Positions 39,715-48,503 of a stretch of 64,000 bases of DNA are shown in pieces. Positions within the stretch are counted from its first letter, which is position 1. Each line of letters begins with the position of its first letter. The stretch is from Enterobacter dykesii. GTDB lineage: Bacteria; Pseudomonadota; Gammaproteobacteria; Enterobacterales; Enterobacteriaceae. The translations under genes and the position numbers were made by a program. The stretch covers positions 3,348,001 through 3,412,000 of the forward strand of contig NZ_CP126604.1 in the NCBI RefSeq assembly GCF_008364625.2. Direction: 5' to 3'. Below the pieces are notes generated by a model. That model was given only the letters and a program-made list of their open reading frames with translations. It had not been told where the DNA came from and did no database searches.

Positions 39715-39734
39715 CTGAAATCTTTATCGTTTTA

Positions 39735-40226
39735 TTACGCGCGCAATTTGACGTCGATAGCGTCCTGCGCTCGGGTGCTGCGTTGGGAATCCTGACCGTG
39801 CTGACGACCAGAGACATCCAGAACTTCCTGGTTATTCACCAGCTCACCGAGGGTGATGTTGTTCAGGAAGCCGGTCAAACGGTCGCTCAGATCGCGCCAC
39901 AGCGCGTGGGTCAGGCACTTATCGCCGCCCTGGCAGCCTCCTTTCCCCTGGCAACGGGTCGCGTCAACGGATTCGTCAACTGCGCTAATCACTTCACCAA
40001 CTGCAATACTGCCCGCGTCTTTACCCAGCAGATAACCGCCGCCTGGGCCACGAACGCTGGAAACCAGTCCATTTTTACGCAGTCTGGAGAACAGCTGTTC
40101 CAGGTAAGAGAGGGAGATCCCTTGTCGTTCAGAAATATCAGCCAACGGAACCGGGCCCGCTTCGGAGTTGAGCGCAACGTCCAGCATCGCGGTCACGGCA
40201 TAACGCCCTTTAGATGTCAGTCTCAT
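39735..40226 (-). CDS. iscR: Fe-S regulator IscR
   Basis: 163 residues. Rrf2-family winged-helix regulator that senses Fe-S sufficiency. Cluster cysteines in [14 protein letters not shown] (about 92, 98, 104) with the histidine ligand just after. [2Fe-2S]-IscR represses its own operon by binding type 1 sites, two of which lie upstream here. First gene of iscRSUA-hscBA-fdx-iscX. Confidence 0.98.
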   Translation of the reverse strand: MRLTSKGRYAVTAMLDVALNSEAGPVPLADISERQGISLSYLEQLFSRLRKNGLVSSVRGPGGGYLLGKDAGSIAVGEVISAVDESVDATRCQGKGGCQGGDKCLTHALWRDLSDRLTGFLNNITLGELVNNQEVLDVSGRQHGQDSQRSTRAQDAIDVKLRA

Positions 40227-40308
40227 GTCTTACTTAACCTCAAACTCGCCCCTGCCCGGGGTTTTTTATTGTAAAATGGGGGTATTGCATAGCAGGGCCA
40301 AGTCTGAC

Positions 40309-40333
40309 ATTCCTGACTAAAATGGTCAACTAT
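40309..40333 (-). promoter_or_regulatory. IscR type 1 site, proximal
   Basis: 25 bases reading on the minus strand with the core GTTGACCATTTTAGTCAGG, fitting ATASYYGACTRWWWYAGTCRRSTAT with few mismatches. It abuts the second site without a gap. Confidence 0.75.
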
Positions 40334-40358
40334 TTACTTGACTGTTTTAGTCAGGTAT
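40334..40358 (-). promoter_or_regulatory. IscR type 1 site, distal
   Basis: 25 bases with minus-strand core CCTGACTAAAACAGTCAAG, matching the type 1 consensus almost throughout. Together with the adjacent site it accounts for holo-IscR autorepression. Confidence 0.8.
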
Positions 40359-40397
40359 TTAACGTTCCGTGCCTTCATAACCCAGGTGCGGCCTGAT

Positions 40398-40434
40398 GCC
40401 CTCACCCCAGCCCTCTCCCACGAGGAGAGGGGGA
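40398..40434. repeat. REP-like palindrome, copy 2
   Basis: GCCCTCACCCCAGCCCTCTC ... GAGAGGGGG just past the trmJ stop. It shares the CCCTCTCCC/GAGAGGG core with the copies at 33267 and 42115 and carries an extra CCCTCACCCCAG head. Confidence 0.7.
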
Positions 40435-40442
40435 AATCGACA

Positions 40443-41168
40443 CTACTCTTTATTCTTCTGCTCAATCGACGCCAGAATCCCGCGCAGGATGTTCAGCTCC
40501 TGGCTTTCCGGGCGCGCGCGGGTAAACATGCGGCGCAGTTTGTTCATCACCTGGCCCGGGTGACCTTCACGAATAAAGCCGGTTGAGAGCAGCGTCTGCT
40601 CCAGGTGACCGTAGAAGCGCTCAAGATCGTCCACCAGCGGGTAGGCCGTTTCTTCTTTAGGCTCTGCCTGTTTCTCCTGCGTCGCCAGCCACGCCATACG
40701 CACTTCATAGGCGATAACCTGCACCGCCATCGCCAGGTTCAGCGAGCTGTATTCCGGGTTCGCCGCTATGGCGACGTGATAGTGGCACTTCTGCAGCTCG
40801 TCGTTGGTCAGGCCAACGCGCTCGCGGCCAAACACCAGCGCAACCGGAGCCTGTTCTGCTTCTGAGACGCTTTTCAGGCCGCATTCGCGCGGATCCAGCA
40901 TCGGCCACGGCAGCGTGCGTGAACGCGCGCTGGTGCCAACAACGAGGCTGCAACCGGCCAGCGCTTCGTCAAGGGTATCGACGATCTGGGCGTTGCCGAT
41001 CACGTCGCTGGCACCGGCCGCCAGGGCGATAGCCTGCGAGTCAGGTTTCACCAGCGGGTTAACCAGCCACAGGTTCGTTAAGCCCATGGTTTTCATAGCG
41101 CGGGCAACGGAGCCCATGTTGCCGGTGTGCGATGTTTCGACCAGCACGATTCGAATGTTTTGCAGCAT
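40443..41168 (-). CDS. trmJ: tRNA (cytidine/uridine-2'-O-)-methyltransferase TrmJ
   Basis: 241 residues. SPOUT-class knotted methyltransferase that methylates the 2'-O of C32/U32 in tRNAs. Motifs [17 protein letters not shown] and V-F-G-R-E-R-V-G-L are intact; the C-terminal extension dimerises and binds tRNA. Divergent from suhB, as in E. coli. Confidence 0.96.
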   Translation of the reverse strand: MLQNIRIVLVETSHTGNMGSVARAMKTMGLTNLWLVNPLVKPDSQAIALAAGASDVIGNAQIVDTLDEALAGCSLVVGTSARSRTLPWPMLDPRECGLKSVSEAEQAPVALVFGRERVGLTNDELQKCHYHVAIAANPEYSSLNLAMAVQVIAYEVRMAWLATQEKQAEPKEETAYPLVDDLERFYGHLEQTLLSTGFIREGHPGQVMNKLRRMFTRARPESQELNILRGILASIEQKNKE

Positions 41169-41299
41169 AATTTTTAATGTCTGAATTCAGCGTCTGAAGA
41201 ATATTCCGGCATATTATCATAAACGGGAGACATAATCCGATCCCACTGCTATACTCTGCGCCGATTTTCCTGTTCTTTAACATCCAGTGAGAGAGACCG

Positions 41300-42103
41300 A
41301 TGCATCCGATGCTGACCATCGCCGTGCGCGCAGCGCGCAAGGCGGGTAATGTAATTGCCAAACACTACGAAACGCCAGACTCCGTAGAAACCAGCCAGAA
41401 AGGCAGCAATGATTTCGTGACTAACGTCGATAAAGCCGCAGAAGCGATTATTATCGAAACGATCCGCAAATCTTACCCGCAGCACACCATCATCACCGAA
41501 GAAAGCGGTGAACATGAAGGTACCGATCAGGATGTTCAATGGGTTATCGATCCACTGGATGGCACCACCAACTTTGTTAAACGCCTGCCACACTTCTCTG
41601 TGTCTATCGCAGTACGCATTAAAGGCCGTACTGAAGTCGCCGTTGTTTACGATCCAATGCGTAACGAACTGTTCACCGCTACCCGCGGTCAGGGCGCACA
41701 GCTGAACGGCTACCGTCTGCGCTGCAGCAACGCACGCGATCTGGACGGCACCATTCTGGCGACCGGTTTCCCGTTCAAGGCGAAACAGCACGCGACCACC
41801 TATATGAATATCCTGGGCAAACTGTTCACCGAATGCGCGGACTTCCGCCGTACCGGCTCTGCCGCGCTGGATCTGGCCTACGTGGCGACCGGCCGCGTTG
41901 ACGGTTACTTCGAGCTGTCGCTGAAGCCGTGGGACTTTGCTGCGGGCGAGTTGATCGCACGTGAAGCAGGTGCCATCGTTTGTGATTTCACCGGCGGCCA
42001 CAACTACATGTCTACCGGCAACGTCGTTGCGGGTAACCCACGCGTTGTTAAAGCCATGCTGGCAAACATGCGTGATGAACTGAGCGATGCGCTGAAGCGT
42101 TAA
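41300..42103 (+). CDS. suhB: inositol-1-monophosphatase SuhB
   Basis: 267 residues. Inositol monophosphatase fold with the metal motif D-P-L-D-G-T-T-N-F near residue 84 and W-D-F-A-A-G near 213. Its known cell role is in rRNA antitermination, binding NusA and the elongation complex. Slightly lower GC than its neighbours at the 5' end. Followed by a REP-like palindrome. Confidence 0.97.
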   Translation: MHPMLTIAVRAARKAGNVIAKHYETPDSVETSQKGSNDFVTNVDKAAEAIIIETIRKSYPQHTIITEESGEHEGTDQDVQWVIDPLDGTTNFVKRLPHFSVSIAVRIKGRTEVAVVYDPMRNELFTATRGQGAQLNGYRLRCSNARDLDGTILATGFPFKAKQHATTYMNILGKLFTECADFRRTGSAALDLAYVATGRVDGYFELSLKPWDFAAGELIAREAGAIVCDFTGGHNYMSTGNVVAGNPRVVKAMLANMRDELSDALKR

Positions 42104-42114
42104 TCCCGGTCATT

Positions 42115-42135
42115 CCCTCTCCCTGTGGGAGAGGG
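42115..42135. repeat. REP-like palindrome, copy 3
   Basis: CCCTCTCCC-TGT-GGGAGAGGG, perfect 9-bp arms, eleven bases past suhB and before the convergent NicO gene. Third copy of the repeat in the window. Confidence 0.7.
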
Positions 42136-42143
42136 GATCCCAA

Positions 42144-43124
42144 CTAAAACGGCCGCAATCCTCTTCCCACCGGTACCGCGCTCATCCACATCGTCACCGC
42201 CGCCACCAGCAGAATCACCCCGCCCGCCAGCGCAAGCGTTGTCCACCCTACCTGTCGCCACAGCACCGGCGTTTTATTGCCGCTCAGTTTGACCGCTAGC
42301 TGACGGAAGCTGTGAACCAGCAGCGCTAAAGACGAAATGGTGAGAGACGTCCCTGCCGCCATCGCCAGCGCGGAGAGCATTCCCCAGCCAAACACGCCTA
42401 TCACCTTGCTGAACAGCAGCACCATGATTGCCCCCGAACACGGGCGCATGCCCATCGAGAGAACAATCATCAGCCGCGCGCGCCAGTCGTCACCGCTCTG
42501 CAATTGTTCCTGCGTGGGCAAATGCTGATGCCCGCAGCCGCAGCTTTCATCATGAACGTGGTGCGGCGTAAAGGTTTTGAATTTGGGTTTTTGCAGCAGC
42601 ACGCGCAGCTTTTTCAGCGCCCGCCAGCAGAGGATCAGCCCCAGCACGCCCACCAGCGCGTAGCTCCCCTTCTCCAGCCAGAAACTGCTCATGTGCAGCT
42701 GGCGCGCGGGAAGCTGCAACAGCGAAAGGACCACCACGACGAGCACAATCGCCACACCGCCCTGTAGCAGCGAGGAGGCCAGCGTCAGGCCGATGCTCGA
42801 TTTCAGCTTCGACGGATGGGTGGCGAGCCAGGTCGTTATCACGATTTTGCCGTGCCCCGGCCCCAGCGCGTGCAGAACGCCATAGATAAAGCTGAATGCC
42901 AGCAGAGAACCACCCGCTTTGGTCGGGTTCTCCGCCACCGCCTTCAGCAGACCGCTCATCTGCTGGTTGACCTCACGCTGCCAGACGATGCTTTTCATCA
43001 TGACCTGCGGCCAGGCCTGCCATAGCCAGAGCGAACCGCAAACGGCTAGCAGAAGAAAGAGCGCCAGCGGCCAGAGGTGCAGCCAGCGGCGCGGTTTCCG
43101 AACCGGAGAAGAGATCACTGACAT
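42144..43124 (-). CDS. NicO family metal permease (ZevB-like)
   Basis: 326 residues, about six membrane helices. The NicO/RcnA-type motif H-A-L-G-P-G-H-G-K-I-V lies near residue 87, and a cytoplasmic His-rich segment (H-H-V-H-D-E-S-C-G-C-G-H-Q-H) near residue 190 can bind metal. The gene overlaps the end of a DUF1007 periplasmic protein gene by ten bases. Such a pair corresponds to ZevAB, a zinc uptake system described in Haemophilus influenzae; nickel or cobalt cannot be excluded. Absent from E. coli K-12 at this site. Confidence 0.82.
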   Translation of the reverse strand: MSVISSPVRKPRRWLHLWPLALFLLLAVCGSLWLWQAWPQVMMKSIVWQREVNQQMSGLLKAVAENPTKAGGSLLAFSFIYGVLHALGPGHGKIVITTWLATHPSKLKSSIGLTLASSLLQGGVAIVLVVVVLSLLQLPARQLHMSSFWLEKGSYALVGVLGLILCWRALKKLRVLLQKPKFKTFTPHHVHDESCGCGHQHLPTQEQLQSGDDWRARLMIVLSMGMRPCSGAIMVLLFSKVIGVFGWGMLSALAMAAGTSLTISSLALLVHSFRQLAVKLSGNKTPVLWRQVGWTTLALAGGVILLVAAVTMWMSAVPVGRGLRPF

Positions 43125-43756
43125 TGTAACGTCACCTCCTGCGCGAACTGTTTACCCAACTCCATATCCTCAGGTGGGGCATCTTCCTTATCAAGCGAGA
43201 CCGCAAAGTTTAGCGTCTCCTCGCTGGGTTTCGGGGTGTGAACGCCAATTTTGCAGTTTTTTTGCAGCGCGTCCGGCAGCCGTACGTCGCCGTCTTTGTC
43301 ATAGCGCATGTCGACATAGTAAGTAGGGTCAAAAGTGGAAAACGTGTACGTTTGCCCGGCCAGCGGCTGCGGATGCGCCAGCGGAAGCACAAACGTCAGC
43401 ACAGCCTGATGCCCGTCACGCGTCATACCGTATTCCGTTGGCCGGTTCAGAAATTTGACCTTTTGCCCGTTGTGCCAGAATTCCGTGAAGTAGTGCTGGC
43501 CGAGCACGTTGGCCATCACTTCCGCCGCCAGCTTTTTCCAGATTTCATCGCCGGGCTTCGCGTTTCCCGCATCGTAGAGCAGATCGGCCGAGGTGATTTC
43601 ATCCATCGTCCAGCGCATCTTCAGGCCGCTCAGCTGCGTGCCGTCGGTAACCAGCTCGGTCTGGAGGTCAATAAAACTGTGAGGGTGCGCGCTGGTGGTG
43701 AAGCTGATAACCGCAAAAAATAACGCCATCGCACTTTGTTTAACTGTTTGCATCAA
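43115..43756 (-). CDS. DUF1007 periplasmic protein (ZevA-like)
   Basis: 213 residues with a cleavable signal peptide (residues ~1-22, cleavage near S-A-H). The mature protein starts H-P-H-S-F-I-D-L, a metal-binding-like beginning that is the DUF1007 signature. It probably hands a metal ion to the permease encoded directly downstream, with overlapping genes. The upstream region shows no clear Zur box by eye. The zinc role follows from the ZevA parallel. Confidence 0.82.
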   Translation of the reverse strand: MMQTVKQSAMALFFAVISFTTSAHPHSFIDLQTELVTDGTQLSGLKMRWTMDEITSADLLYDAGNAKPGDEIWKKLAAEVMANVLGQHYFTEFWHNGQKVKFLNRPTEYGMTRDGHQAVLTFVLPLAHPQPLAGQTYTFSTFDPTYYVDMRYDKDGDVRLPDALQKNCKIGVHTPKPSEETLNFAVSLDKEDAPPEDMELGKQFAQEVTLQCQ

Positions 43757-43878
43757 TTCCTCACGTCAAAAATTCTGTGATGTTCCCCAGCAATCCTGAG
43801 TGAAAGGCCTGCCGGCGCGCTTTTCAGCGCTCATCCTTTAGCTATTCTTATCAAACATTCACACTGGATACCCGACAG

Positions 43879-45156
43879 ATGATGACGACGCTTGAAATTC
43901 CATCTGTGCTTTCCAGTTCGCAGCGCCGCTGCCAGGTGCTTTTGATGCTTTACCTGCCCGATACTGCCGTCACCGCACAGAGCATTATCGCTGCCAACGG
44001 CGTGGACGACGCGATGGCACGGCAAGATATAGCCGAGACGCGCGATGAAATCCAGCGCTATCACCGGCTGGACATCGTTACGCACCACGACGGCAGCTAC
44101 CGGATTGAAGGCACAGCCCTGAATCAGCGTTTATGCCTGCTGCACTGGCTGCGCCGGGCGCTGCGGCTTTGCCCGCAGTTTGTCTCGCACCAGTTTACCC
44201 CCGCATTAAAAACCGCGCTTAAACAACACGGCATTGCGCGGCCGCTTTACGATGATGCGAACCTGCGGGCGCTGATCGGCTTCTGCTCCCGCAAGCTGCA
44301 GCGCCAGTTTGAATGCCGCGACGTCCAGTTTTTACAGCTCTATTTGCAATACTGTCTCATTCAGCATCAGCTCGGAAATACGCCGCAGTTTTCTCACGTG
44401 CAGCGCAGCTGGACCCAGTCGAGAGGGGAGTATTTTACGGCCCAGGAGATCGTACGTCACTGGAAACGGCGCGTGCCGCAGGGTGCGCACGGGGATGAAC
44501 AGCTGTTTCTGGCGCTGCTGTTTATGATGCTCCGCACGCCCGATCCGGTGCTTGATAAGCACCAGCAGGATCAGCGTCTGCGCCGGGCCATCGTGCGCAT
44601 GGTCGCCCGTTTTCGCTCGCAGACCGGGATGAACTTCAGCGATGAGCAAGGGCTGACCGATCAGCTGTATATCCATCTGGCTCAGGCGCTGGACCGCTCG
44701 CTGTTTGAAATCGGCATCGACAATAGCCTGCCGGAGGAGATCCATCGTCTCTATCCCCGGCTGTTACGCACCACAAAGGAAGCGCTGTTTGAGCTGGAAG
44801 CGGAGTTTGGGCTGCGTTTTTCTGATGAAGAGATGAGCCTGGTGGCGGTGATTTTCGGCGCCTGGCTGATGCAGGAGACCGATCTGCACGAAAAACAGGT
44901 GATCCTGCTGACGGGAGACGATAAAGCCAGCGAGGATCTGATTGAACAGCAGCTTCGCGAGCTGACGCTGCTGCCGCTTAATATTCGCTATCTAACGCTG
45001 CAGGCTTTCCAGAAAGAGGGGGCACCGCGCGAGGCCGCGCTGGTTATCACCCCCTACCCTACCGTCCTGCCGCTGTTCTCGCCGCCGCTGATTCATGCCG
45101 TTGAGACACTGAACGCGCAGCAGCAAGAACATATACGCGCCATGCTGGAATCATAG
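43879..45156 (+). CDS. csiE: stationary-phase inducible protein CsiE
   Basis: 425 residues, close in length to E. coli CsiE. Resembles a BglG/PRD-type regulator: an N-terminal helix-turn-helix-like region and two PRD-like domains in the second half (L-A-Q-A-L-D-R-S-L-F-E-I-G-I-D near residue 270; D-L-H-E-K-Q-V-I-L-L near 335), without the phosphorylatable histidine context of true antiterminators. Known to be induced in stationary phase under sigma-S and cAMP-CRP control; target unknown. Overlaps the end of hcaT by six bases on the other strand. Confidence 0.93.
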   Translation: MMTTLEIPSVLSSSQRRCQVLLMLYLPDTAVTAQSIIAANGVDDAMARQDIAETRDEIQRYHRLDIVTHHDGSYRIEGTALNQRLCLLHWLRRALRLCPQFVSHQFTPALKTALKQHGIARPLYDDANLRALIGFCSRKLQRQFECRDVQFLQLYLQYCLIQHQLGNTPQFSHVQRSWTQSRGEYFTAQEIVRHWKRRVPQGAHGDEQLFLALLFMMLRTPDPVLDKHQQDQRLRRAIVRMVARFRSQTGMNFSDEQGLTDQLYIHLAQALDRSLFEIGIDNSLPEEIHRLYPRLLRTTKEALFELEAEFGLRFSDEEMSLVAVIFGAWLMQETDLHEKQVILLTGDDKASEDLIEQQLRELTLLPLNIRYLTLQAFQKEGAPREAALVITPYPTVLPLFSPPLIHAVETLNAQQQEHIRAMLES

Positions 45157-46296
45157 CGACGCGCGGGCGGCCACTTTAGGGCGAACAACGATGGCGGGTA
45201 AGGCGACCAGCGCCATCACCCAGAAAACCCCATGCCCCAGGTGCTGATAGAGGAATCCGGCAAACACCGTCATGATCGCGATACTGCCTCCCATCGCCAC
45301 TGCCGAATAGACGGCCTGCAGGCGAATAACGTCTCCGCCCTCGCGCGCTGCGATATAGCGCATCGCCGCCAGATGACCCACGGTAAAGGTGCCGCAGTGA
45401 AGAATTTGCGCCACGATCAGCCACGGCAGATCGGTCGTCCAGCCCATAATCCCCCAGCGCGCCACGCCGCACACGGCGGAAAGCAGCAGCAGGTCTCGTG
45501 CGCCAAATCGACGGAACAATTTCTTGCTCAGGGCGAAAATGATGACTTCGGCCACCACGCCCAGCGACCACAGATAGCCCACGGCGGAAGCAGAATATCC
45601 CGCCCCCTGCCAGTAGATGGCGCTGAAGCCATAGTACGCCGCATGCGCCCCCTGAAGCAGGCAGACACATGCCAGAAAACGCCAGCTCTGGGCCACCAGG
45701 CTCCGCCAGGCGGGCCAGCCTGCGCTCTCCTGATGGCGGCTCTCCCCTTGCGGCATCACCGACGGTCGCAGCAGCATGCCAAGCAGCATCGAGGCAATAC
45801 CGATACTCAGCAGGGCGAGAATGGCGCGGTAATCGTAAAGGCTGACCAGTTTCCCCACCAGCGCCGAGCCAATCACAAAGGCAATTGAGCCCCACAGGCG
45901 CACGCGGCCATAGTCCATGGTGATCTGCTTTTGCCAGGTGTTCGCCAGGGCATCCGTCAGCGGTACCAGCGGTGAGAAGAAAAGGTTAAAGCCGACCATC
46001 ACCACCATCAGCCAGGCAAACTGGTGGCTGACCCAGAAGCAGGCAACAAAGACTAGGGTCAGCAGCGCAAGAATGCGCACGGCCTTGATCAGTAAGGAGG
46101 GATCGCTGACGCGCGGAGCAATCAGCAGACTGCCAAGGAAACGCGCCACCAGCCCGGCCCCGAGCAGGACACCGATGGTCTCGGGCGTCAGGCCGATACC
46201 CTTAAGCCAGACGCTCCAGAAAGGCAGAAAAATGCCGTAGCTAAAGAAATAGGTGAAATAACTGAGCGCCAGCCAGCGCGTGGAATGCAAGACCAT
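45151..46296 (-). CDS. hcaT: putative 3-phenylpropionate transporter HcaT
   Basis: 381 residues from M-V-L-H-S-T-R-W-L-A-L, matching the E. coli start; the frame extends upstream to 46350 without support. MFS transporter of the PPP family with ~12 helices. In E. coli it sits beside hcaR and the hcaEFCBD dioxygenase operon; none of these is present here, so it is an orphan whose substrate may differ. Confidence 0.93.
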   Translation of the reverse strand: MVLHSTRWLALSYFTYFFSYGIFLPFWSVWLKGIGLTPETIGVLLGAGLVARFLGSLLIAPRVSDPSLLIKAVRILALLTLVFVACFWVSHQFAWLMVVMVGFNLFFSPLVPLTDALANTWQKQITMDYGRVRLWGSIAFVIGSALVGKLVSLYDYRAILALLSIGIASMLLGMLLRPSVMPQGESRHQESAGWPAWRSLVAQSWRFLACVCLLQGAHAAYYGFSAIYWQGAGYSASAVGYLWSLGVVAEVIIFALSKKLFRRFGARDLLLLSAVCGVARWGIMGWTTDLPWLIVAQILHCGTFTVGHLAAMRYIAAREGGDVIRLQAVYSAVAMGGSIAIMTVFAGFLYQHLGHGVFWVMALVALPAIVVRPKVAARASL

Positions 46297-46469
46297 GAAT
46301 CCCTCCCGAAATCGAGGCCATAGTCTGGCGAGAATATAAAAATTAAGCAAGTCGATAGCCTGCTATAAATTAACGAGATTTTAACATTTCGTGCAGTCGT
46401 CTGGCTTATGGCGGGGAATGAAAATATGTATTACGTTTAAATTACTCCACTTGCAGAGGTTTTTCTGCC

Positions 46470-46892
46470 ATGAACTCATTACGTTATTTCGATTTCGGTC
46501 AGTCACGTCACCTTTTGCTGTTGATTGCGCGCATCGCGCTTGTCGTGCTGTTTATCATCTTTGGCTATCCAAAACTGACGGGGTTTAGCGGAACCGTACA
46601 ATATATGACCTCGCTGGGTGCGCCGATGCCCATGCTGGCGGCCATTATTGCGGTGGTGATGGAAGTGCCTGCCGCTATCCTGATCGTGCTGGGCTTTTTC
46701 ACCCGTCCTCTCGCCGTATTGTTTGTATTCTATACGCTGGGCACGGCGATTATTGGTCACCATTACTGGGATATGACCGGTGATGCGGTCGTACCTAATA
46801 TGATTAATTTCTACAAGAACATCAGTATTGCTGGCGCCTTTATTTTGCTGGCGATTGTTGGTCCGGGGGCTATTTCCCTCGACCGGCGATAA
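46470..46892 (+). CDS. yphA: DoxX family inner membrane protein YphA
   Basis: 140 residues, four predicted helices, near identical to E. coli YphA ([19 protein letters not shown]). Member of the DoxX family; function unknown. In E. coli it begins the yph region; here only this gene remains and a bidirectional terminator follows. Confidence 0.93.
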   Translation: MNSLRYFDFGQSRHLLLLIARIALVVLFIIFGYPKLTGFSGTVQYMTSLGAPMPMLAAIIAVVMEVPAAILIVLGFFTRPLAVLFVFYTLGTAIIGHHYWDMTGDAVVPNMINFYKNISIAGAFILLAIVGPGAISLDRR

Positions 46893-46897
46893 GCCAT

Positions 46898-46926
46898 AAA
46901 AAAGGCCGCAAGTGCGGCCTTTTTTG
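46898..46926. terminator. bidirectional terminator between yphA and glyA
   Basis: AAAAAAGGCCGC, loop AAGT, GCGGCCTTTTTT: a symmetric stem with an A-run on the left and a T-run on the right, serving both yphA (plus) and glyA (minus). Confidence 0.9.
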
Positions 46927-46945
46927 TTTCTGCAAAGCAGAGGAA

Positions 46946-48199
46946 TTATGCGTATACCGGGAAGCGTGCGCAGATATCCAGAACTTTACCTTTGACGCGC
47001 TCGATAACCGCTTCGTCATTGATGTTGTCCAGAACGTCACACATCCAGCCAGCCAGCTCTTTCACTTCCGTTTCTTTAAAGCCGCGGCGAGTTACGGCCG
47101 GAGAACCGATACGGATACCGGAGGTCACGAACGGGCTCTTCGGATCGTTTGGCACGCTGTTTTTGTTCACGGTGATGTTGGCGCGGCCCAGGGCAGCGTC
47201 AGCTTCTTTACCGGTCAGGTTCTTATCAACCAGATCCAGCAGGAACAGATGGTTTTCAGTACCGCCGGATACCACTTTGTAGCCACGGTTCAGGAACACT
47301 TCCACCATCGCTTTGGCGTTCTTAGCAACCTGCTGCTGATAAACCTTGAACTCTGGCTCCATCGCTTCTTTCAGCGCAACGGCTTTAGCCGCGATAACGT
47401 GCATCAGCGGGCCGCCCTGCGCGCTTGGGAATACAGCGGAGTTCAGTTTTTTGTACAGCTCTTCGTCACCGCCTTTCGCCAGGATCAGGCCACCGCGTGG
47501 ACCCGCCAGGGTTTTGTGGGTGGTGGTGGTCACAACGTGAGCGTGTGGAACCGGGTTCGGGTAAACGCCAGCGGCAATCAGGCCCGCAACGTGCGCCATG
47601 TCGACGAACAGGTAAGCACCGATGCTGTCCGCGATTTCACGCATTTTTGCCCAGTCAACGATGCCGGAGTAAGCAGAGAAGCCACCGATGATCATCTTCG
47701 GTTTGTGCTCTTTAGCCTGCTTCGCCATGTCTTCGTAGTCAATTTTGCCGGACTCATCAATACCGTAAGGGATGATGTTGTACAGTTTGCCGGAGAAGTT
47801 AACCGGGGAGCCGTGAGTCAGGTGGCCGCCCTGCGCCAGGTTCATACCCAGAACGGTATCGCCCGGCTGCAGGAGCGCGGTGTAGACCGCGAAGTTAGCC
47901 TGAGAGCCAGAGTGCGGCTGCACGTTTGCGTAGTCAGCGCCAAAAAGTTCTTTCGCACGGTCGATAGCCAGCTGCTCAACGATATCAACGTACTCGCAAC
48001 CGCCGTAATAGCGCTTGCCCGGGTAACCTTCAGCGTATTTGTTGGTCAGCTGAGAACCCTGCGCCTGCATAACGCGAGGGCTGGTGTAGTTTTCGGAGGC
48101 GATCAGTTCGATGTGCTCTTCCTGACGTACTTTTTCCTGCTCCATAGCCTGCCACAGTTCGGCATCATAATCGGCAATGTTCATTTCACGCTTTAACAT
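46946..48199 (-). CDS. glyA: serine hydroxymethyltransferase
   Basis: 417 residues from [13 protein letters not shown] enzyme converting serine and tetrahydrofolate to glycine and methylene-THF, the main source of one-carbon units for purines and methionine. The PLP lysine is in [11 protein letters not shown]. Substitutions relative to E. coli include F-P-S-A-Q-G-G-P for F-P-G-G-Q-G-G-P. Divergent from hmp; a PurR box lies in the shared region. Confidence 0.98.
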   Translation of the reverse strand: MLKREMNIADYDAELWQAMEQEKVRQEEHIELIASENYTSPRVMQAQGSQLTNKYAEGYPGKRYYGGCEYVDIVEQLAIDRAKELFGADYANVQPHSGSQANFAVYTALLQPGDTVLGMNLAQGGHLTHGSPVNFSGKLYNIIPYGIDESGKIDYEDMAKQAKEHKPKMIIGGFSAYSGIVDWAKMREIADSIGAYLFVDMAHVAGLIAAGVYPNPVPHAHVVTTTTHKTLAGPRGGLILAKGGDEELYKKLNSAVFPSAQGGPLMHVIAAKAVALKEAMEPEFKVYQQQVAKNAKAMVEVFLNRGYKVVSGGTENHLFLLDLVDKNLTGKEADAALGRANITVNKNSVPNDPKSPFVTSGIRIGSPAVTRRGFKETEVKELAGWMCDVLDNINDEAVIERVKGKVLDICARFPVYA

Positions 48200-48316
48200 C
48201 CGCATCTCCTGACTCAGCTAACAAGTAAATTTTGGCCTGAAAAGGCAGTCCTGTTGGACAACGGGCAACAGTATAACTGATTAGTTCTGTGATAACAGGT
48301 CTTGACAAACGATTTT

Positions 48317-48332
48317 ACGCAAACGTTTTCCT
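48317..48332. promoter_or_regulatory. PurR box upstream of glyA
   Basis: ACGCAAACGTTTTCCT, a full match to the PurR consensus ACGCAAACGTTTTCNT, about 118 bases before glyA. PurR repression of glyA is known in E. coli. The rest of the 304-base gap carries the glyA and hmp promoters and the sites listed below. Confidence 0.85.
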
Positions 48333-48401
48333 GCGCGCCACGCAAGGGTTTGAGGAATAAAGCTCTCCCCCTTTCCAGCGGATTTCTTTTCAGGTTTGTG
48401 A

Positions 48402-48414
48402 TGCATATTTTTCA
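48402..48414. promoter_or_regulatory. possible MetR site in the glyA-hmp region
   Basis: TGCATATTTTTCA fits TGAA-N5-TTCA with one mismatch. MetR activates glyA and affects hmp in E. coli by binding in this gap. Short motif, so chance is possible. Confidence 0.4.
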
Positions 48415-48454
48415 TCTTGCAAAGAACCATTTACAACGCAGGGGTATTTTTTAT

Positions 48455-48477
48455 AAGATGTATTTAAAATACATCAT
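48455..48477 (+). promoter_or_regulatory. NsrR operator in the hmp promoter
   Basis: AAGATGTATTT followed by AAAATACATCAT, an 11-bp inverted repeat matching the NsrR consensus of E. coli hmp with two transitions and the last base altered. It lies 27 bases before the ATG. NsrR with its Fe-S cluster represses hmp until nitric oxide destroys the cluster. Confidence 0.85.
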
Positions 48478-48503
48478 TAAAGTCACATCAGAAGGATGCG
48501 CTC

